DNA of 64,000 nt from NCBI GenBank assembly GCA_023228705.1, contig JALOAS010000004.1:1-64000 (forward strand), in the 5' to 3' direction. The stretch is from Ottowia sp. (GTDB taxonomy: Bacteria; Pseudomonadota; Gammaproteobacteria; Burkholderiales; Burkholderiaceae_C). Within the stretch, counting starts at the first letter, position 1; each line of letters opens with the position of its first letter. The position numbers and the translations under genes were made by a program. Shown piece by piece: positions 61,953-64,000 of this stretch. The notes below the pieces were generated by a model, which saw only the letters and a list, made by a program, of their open reading frames with translations, was not told the origin of the DNA and made no database searches.

Positions 61953-64000
61953 TCACTTGCCCGCCGATTCCTCTTCGCGCTGCCGACGCGACGATTCTTC
62001 GCCGCCGTTCTCGGTACGCACGGGCCGCTCCAGCAGCGCCTTCATCGACAGCTTGATGTGCCCCCGGTCGTCCGTGGCCAGCACCTTGACGCGAACCACC
62101 TGGCCTTCATGCAGGTAGTCGGTGACCTTGTCCACGTGCTCGTGTGCAATCTGGCTGATGTGCACCAGGCCATCCTTGCCGGGCAGCACGTTGACCAGCG
62201 CACCAAAGTCCAGGATCTTGGTGACCGCACCCTCGTACACTTCGCCCACCTCGGCTTCGGCGGTGATCTCGGCGATGCGCCGCTGCGCCTCCTCGGCCTT
62301 GTCGCCGTCGTTGCTGGCGATGGTGATGGTGCCGTCTTCGGCAATGTCTATGGTGGTGCCGGTCTCTTCGGTCAGCTGGCGGATCGTCGCGCCGCCCTTG
62401 CCGATCACGTCGCGGATCTTGTCCGGGTTGATCTTCATGGTGAACAGCCGCGGGGCGTAGCTGCTGATCTCGGTGTTGGCCTGGCTCATGGCCTCCTGCA
62501 TCTTGCCCAGGATGTGCACGCGGCCTTCCCTGGCCTGCGCCAGCGCCACCTGCATGATCTCCTGCGTGATGCCCTGGATCTTGATGTCCATCTGCAGCGC
62601 GGTGATGCCGGCTGCGGTACCGGCCACCTTGAAGTCCATGTCACCCAGATGGTCCTCGTCGCCCAGGATGTCGGTCAGCACCGCAAAGCGGTTGCCGTCC
62701 TTGATCAGGCCCATGGCAATGCCGGCCACGTGTGCCTTGACCGGAACGCCCGCGTCCATCAGCGACAGGCAGCCGCCGCAGACCGACGCCATGGACGAGG
62801 AGCCATTGGACTCGGTAATCTCCGAAACCACGCGGATCGTGTACGGAAATTCGTCGCGCCCGGGCATGACCGCGTGCAGCGCGCGCCGGGCCAGGTTGCC
62901 GTGGCCGCGCTCGCGGCGCTTGGTCGTGCCCAGGCGGCCGGCCTCGCCAGTGGCAAAGGGCGGCATGTTGTAGTGAAACAGGAAGTGGTCGTCGTAGTCG
63001 CCGGCCAGCGCGTCCATGTGCTGCGCATCCCGGTCCGTGCCCAGCGTGGTCAGCACCAGCGCCTGCGTCTCGCCGCGCGTGAACAGCGCCGAGCCGTGCG
63101 TGCGCGGCAGCACGCCGGTGCGGATTTCTATGGGTCGCACGGTGCGCGTGTCGCGGCCGTCTATGCGCGGCTCGCCGGCCAGGATCTGGCCCCGGACCAG
63201 CTGCCCTTCCTGCGCAAACAGGAGGTCGTCGACCTTGACCGGGTCAAATGCGATCCCGGCCTCGCCCAGCGCTTCCTTGACCTCGGCGTAGGCGGTGCGC
63301 AGCGCCTGCGTGCGCGCCTGCTTGGCACGCACCTGGTAGGCTGCCTTCAGCCTGGGCTCGGCCAGCGCGCTGACCTTTTGCGCCAGCTCGGCGTCCTCGG
63401 GCTCGGGCTGCCAGGAGCCGTCCTCGGACCACAGCGGCTTGCCCGCCTCGCTCACGAGCTCATGAATCGCTTCCAGGGCCACCTTGCTTTGCTCGTGGCC
63501 AAACATGACCGCACCCAGCATGACGTCCTCGCTCAGCTGGTCGGCCTCGGACTCGACCATGAGCACGGCACTCTCGGTGCCCGCCACAACCAGGTCCAGC
63601 TTGCTGTCCGCCATGGCGCTGCGCGCCGGGTTGAGGACATACTGGCCGTTGATGTAGCCGACGCGCGCCGCGCCTATGGGGCCGTTGAACGGCAGGCCGC
63701 TGATGCTCAGCGCCGCGCTCACGCCCAGCATGGCGGCAATGTCCGCATCCACTTCCGGGTTCAGCGAGACGGTGTGGATGACCACGTGCACCTCGTTGTA
63801 GAAGCCGTCCGGGAACAGCGGGCGGATGGGCCGGTCGATCAGCCGCGAGGTGAGGATTTCCGATTCGCTGGGCCGCGCCTCGCGGCGGAAGAAGTTGCCC
63901 GGGATCTTGCCGGCGGCGTACGTCTTCTCGATGTAATCCACCGTCAACGGGAAAAAGTCCTGGCCCGGCCTGGTCGTCGTGCTTGCCGCCACCGTGGCCA
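61953..64000 (-). CDS. pnp: polyribonucleotide nucleotidyltransferase (5' end outside window)
   Basis: 3'-5' phosphorolytic exoribonuclease of the degradosome. At least 680 residues are present; the N-terminal start lies beyond 64000. Two RNase PH domains are recognisable (KIPGNFFRREARPSESEILTSRLIDRPIRPLFP; GETQALVLTTLGTDRDAQ and RRERGHGNLARRAL), followed by a KH domain (DVIGKGGATIRQLTEETGT) and an S1 domain (YEGAVTKILDFGALVNVLPGKDGLVHIS). The very C-terminus is short and charged. Confidence 0.97.
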   Translation of the reverse strand, partial: ATVAASTTTRPGQDFFPLTVDYIEKTYAAGKIPGNFFRREARPSESEILTSRLIDRPIRPLFPDGFYNEVHVVIHTVSLNPEVDADIAAMLGVSAALSISGLPFNGPIGAARVGYINGQYVLNPARSAMADSKLDLVVAGTESAVLMVESEADQLSEDVMLGAVMFGHEQSKVALEAIHELVSEAGKPLWSEDGSWQPEPEDAELAQKVSALAEPRLKAAYQVRAKQARTQALRTAYAEVKEALGEAGIAFDPVKVDDLLFAQEGQLVRGQILAGEPRIDGRDTRTVRPIEIRTGVLPRTHGSALFTRGETQALVLTTLGTDRDAQHMDALAGDYDDHFLFHYNMPPFATGEAGRLGTTKRRERGHGNLARRALHAVMPGRDEFPYTIRVVSEITESNGSSSMASVCGGCLSLMDAGVPVKAHVAGIAMGLIKDGNRFAVLTDILGDEDHLGDMDFKVAGTAAGITALQMDIKIQGITQEIMQVALAQAREGRVHILGKMQEAMSQANTEISSYAPRLFTMKINPDKIRDVIGKGGATIRQLTEETGTTIDIAEDGTITIASNDGDKAEEAQRRIAEITAEAEVGEVYEGAVTKILDFGALVNVLPGKDGLVHISQIAHEHVDKVTDYLHEGQVVRVKVLATDDRGHIKLSMKALLERPVRTENGGEESSRRQREEESAGK

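Overview
The window is high-G+C DNA (about 75% in one 60-base sample, 20101-20160) with the gene content and order of a betaproteobacterium of the order Burkholderiales. The signs are valS followed by galU; the block pnp, quinone oxidoreductase, tpiA, secG, tRNA-Leu(GAG), nuoA-N, Nudix, DUF1178; zapA followed by a 6S RNA; and an imuA-imuB-dnaE2 cassette. A Comamonadaceae-like family is plausible, but I cannot fix the genus from sequence alone.

Layout. 1-2557: end of valS, then galU. 3171-4034: an isolated glycine-betaine-type binding protein with a clean terminator. 4257-8612 (minus): GTP-dependent PEP carboxykinase and a FUSC-family membrane protein. 8929-10380: an amidase. 10457-14206 (minus): a SAM methyltransferase and a two-gene glycine betaine/proline-type ABC importer whose binding protein is fused to its permease. 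14739-18264: an acetoin-dehydrogenase-like set (AcoX on plus; E1-alpha, E1-beta and a free lipoyl domain on minus) with visibly lower G+C. 18439-23810 (minus): the SOS mutasome imuA-imuB-dnaE2 behind a LexA-type box. 23915-29798: a CLC channel or antiporter, a DHA2 drug exporter, a CPA1 Na+/H+ antiporter and Ogt. 29906-31387: a TonB-receptor-like beta-barrel without a plug. 31848-33553: zapB-like gene, zapA, 6S RNA and a TauE/SafE exporter. 33583-43185 (all minus): CoA-transferase, crotonase, aldehyde dehydrogenase and Leu/Ile/Val-type binding protein, then a TRAP transporter and malonyl-CoA decarboxylase. 43576-64000 (minus): DUF1178, Nudix, the complete 14-gene complex I operon, tRNA-Leu, secG, tpiA, a quinone oxidoreductase and the 3' part of pnp.

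How the parts work together. The conserved half is housekeeping: respiratory complex I, glycolysis, protein export and RNA decay. The other half is accessory: osmolyte import, carbon and acyl-CoA catabolism, efflux and SOS mutagenesis. Four short mobile repeats sit just upstream of accessory genes. Two are non-autonomous IS1380-like elements, each flanked by a perfect 5-bp target duplication (upstream of the CLC gene and of the TRAP operon). Two are copies of a palindromic intergenic repeat (upstream of acoX and of the CoA-transferase gene).

The most interesting leads are these: the IS1380-like miniature elements placed where they must shape the 5' ends of their neighbours; the E1-alpha/E1-beta/free-lipoyl-domain set with no E2 or E3; the plug-less outer-membrane barrel; a perfect 24-bp palindrome at 2664-2687; a perfect 11-bp-arm dyad in the pckG leader; and an unexpected 235-bp spacer with a possible 53-residue ORF between nuoK and nuoL.
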